Of a stretch of 64,000 nt of DNA, positions 62,797 through 64,000 are shown in pieces. The position numbers were made by a program, and so were the translations under genes. This DNA is from Streptomyces sp. R21 (GTDB taxonomy: Bacteria > Actinomycetota > Actinomycetes > Streptomycetales > Streptomycetaceae): the NCBI RefSeq assembly GCF_041051975.1, contig NZ_CP163435.1, positions 310,001 to 374,000 of the forward strand. Direction: 5' to 3'. Position 1 is the stretch's first letter. Every line of letters starts with the position of its first letter. Below the pieces are notes generated by a model, which searched no databases, had not been told where the DNA came from, and saw nothing but the letters and a program-made list of their open reading frames with translations.

Positions 62797-63027
62797 ATGG
62801 CGACGGGCGAGCAACGTGATCGCCGCGAACAGACCACCAGGAGTACGCCGCGGCGAGTCCGGCTGCCGGGCTTCGTCACGGACCAGGACATCGGGCTCGG
62901 CGACGCCGTCAAGCGAGTCACCTCGACGCTGGGCATCCGGCCCTGCGGCGGGTGCGAGCGGCGCGCCGCCGCGCTGAACCGCCGACTGGTCGTGTCCGGC
63001 GGGCCGAGCCGTCGGCAGCGGAACTGA
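62797..63027 (+). CDS. Small GLGD...PCGGC...LN protein (76 aa)
   Basis: ATG 62797 with GGAG upstream. A basic N-terminus (RDRREQTTRSTPRRVRLPGF) leads to the conserved-looking core GLGDAVKRVTSTLGIRPCGG then CERRAAALNR. I recall this GLGD/PCGGC/LN pattern in small proteins of other bacteria and phages, without a known function. The CGGC pair could bind metal or be modified. The next gene starts 17 bases later, so they are co-transcribed. Confidence 0.75.
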   Translation: MATGEQRDRREQTTRSTPRRVRLPGFVTDQDIGLGDAVKRVTSTLGIRPCGGCERRAAALNRRLVVSGGPSRRQRN

Positions 63028-63044
63028 CCTCCGGGGAGCCAGTG

Positions 63045-64000
63045 ATGGAACAGGACCAGGACTTCAGGGGGCCGGTGCAGGCCCGTCCAACGGGAGCGGC
63101 GGAGCCATCACAAGTGGAGCAGCCGGTGCCCGAACCACTGCCGGACGGCCGGGAGTTGGCACCGGACCCAGCCTACGGCGGAGCCTGGGCGGATCCGCCC
63201 GGCCACCTCGAACCCGCCTCCGCGCCAGTCGCCCCGGCCTGCGGGTGCGGCGGTCCGGGCGCCGGCGCGGCTGAAGGGCGACAGCCGGCGGCCTCCGGTT
63301 CGGCATCGGACCAGCCCACCTTCGTCTACGCGATCGGCCAAATCGACTTCCGTTTCCCGAGCCTGGGGGTCGAGAAGGAGCTGGCGCAGGCCGTCGGTCG
63401 CGTGGAGACCTCGGGGCTGAGCGACCGCCAGACCGTGCACTCGGTCATCTCTCAGCCCGAGAACCGCTACCTCGCACGGCAGTTGTGCTACGTGCTGAAC
63501 ATCCAGGGCATCGACACCTACCTGCTGCGCCCCCGCGATCCGGGCGACGTCGCGCTGCTGGTGGACGCCGTCCGACCCGATCCGCGTCCGACGGACCTGG
63601 ACGTGGTGATCGGCCTGCGAGGGCCGTTGGCGCCGCCGTCGCTCTGCAACGGCCTGACGCTCCCGGTGGTCTACTTCGATCAGCTCTACTCCTTCGACAG
63701 CACGGAGCTGATCAGCGCGATCGAGCGGCCCGAGCAGATCCCGGCCGACCAGTTCGAGTCCGCCTCCTACGAACTCCTCAGTCGGATACTGAGTTTGGGT
63801 GACAACGCCGGCGACACCGACGAGCATCGCGCGCTCAACTACCTGGCCGTCCGGTACCAAGGGATCTACCACAAGACCGTGGAGGCGTTCGCGGCGAACT
63901 CCGCGCTCAGCGCCGTCGAGGTCTGCGACTCGCGACTGAGCGGCGCCCGCCGGATCCTCGACGTGGTGCTCTCCTACACGCACCGCCACAACGACGTCAC
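63045..64000 (+). CDS. PatG C-terminal-domain protein (runs off window)
   Basis: 318 codons are present from ATG 63045 (GGGGAG upstream). A Pro/Ala/Gly-rich leader with ACGCGG is followed from about residue 95 by a domain matching the C-terminal region of PatG-type cyanobactin proteases: FVYAIGQIDFRFPSLGVEKE, HSVISQPENRYLARQLCYVL, LDVVIGLRGPLAPPSLCNGL, then TDEHRALNYLAVRYQGIYHK. The protease domain itself is absent here. In cyanobactins this domain's role is unsettled. Its place beside small Cys-containing proteins and a radical-SAM enzyme points to peptide modification. Confidence 0.85.
   Translation, partial: MEQDQDFRGPVQARPTGAAEPSQVEQPVPEPLPDGRELAPDPAYGGAWADPPGHLEPASAPVAPACGCGGPGAGAAEGRQPAASGSASDQPTFVYAIGQIDFRFPSLGVEKELAQAVGRVETSGLSDRQTVHSVISQPENRYLARQLCYVLNIQGIDTYLLRPRDPGDVALLVDAVRPDPRPTDLDVVIGLRGPLAPPSLCNGLTLPVVYFDQLYSFDSTELISAIERPEQIPADQFESASYELLSRILSLGDNAGDTDEHRALNYLAVRYQGIYHKTVEAFAANSALSAVEVCDSRLSGARRILDVVLSYTHRHNDV

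Overview
The window is very GC-rich actinobacterial DNA, most like Streptomyces or Kitasatospora. Codons end in G or C, starts are preceded by AGGAG-type sites, and it carries an AfsA-type butenolide/butyrolactone synthase, an MbtH-NRPS pair, DUF6230/DUF6114 genes, LAxTG surface proteins and many TetR regulators. The density of IS fragments and broken genes suggests an accessory region such as a chromosome arm or large plasmid; that is inference.

Layout. (1) 1-5455: a small signalling-molecule locus (HAD phosphatase start, cytochrome P450, AfsA homologue) with ARE-like operators, a 1.2-kb repeat-filled spacer and a Tat-type multicopper oxidase. (2) 5993-11184: a secreted Asp-box (sialidase-fold) protein, a lipoprotein and an LAxTG cell-wall protein. 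(3) 11345-21430: debris and small genes: IS630 remnant in a sigma-like gene, a Doc-like toxin/antitoxin pair, a dead subtilisin fragment, a large 931-residue unknown protein, and a two-gene unit lying between two directly repeated IS5 tails. (4) 21431-25824: SDR, TetR and transporter genes sharing the palindrome AAACCGATCGGTTT; the same operator reappears at a decayed duplicate locus (36005-37800). (5) 26325-35938: LipB, the DUF6230/DUF6114 operon with a MerR regulator, an MMPL exporter with TetR, a broken Yellow/MRJP-like protein and a SnoaL-like protein. (6) 37997-43896: TetR plus a tightly coupled five-gene oxidative operon (SDR, metallo-hydrolase, alpha/beta hydrolase, PF10118 ferritin-like protein, ferredoxin-reductase). 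(7) 43897-49402: transposon graveyard (TnpB, ISL3, IS21, IS701, IS630) around an alpha/beta hydrolase/MarR pair. (8) 49561-59342: DUF1003 protein, MbtH, a C-A-PCP-E-C NRPS, a second Doc-like pair, a chimera of broken genes and a MurG paralogue. (9) 60775-64000: a radical-SAM locus with a symmetric Cys-rich peptide, a GLGD/PCGGC small protein and a PatG-C-terminal-domain protein running off the end; this looks RiPP-like and is the best candidate for an undescribed system.

Several genes that otherwise look whole (AfsA, multicopper oxidase, MRJP-like, DUF6000, IS701 transposase) are interrupted by single-base frame changes. These could be real decay or assembly indels; raw reads are needed to decide. 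No tRNA, rRNA or CRISPR array was seen.
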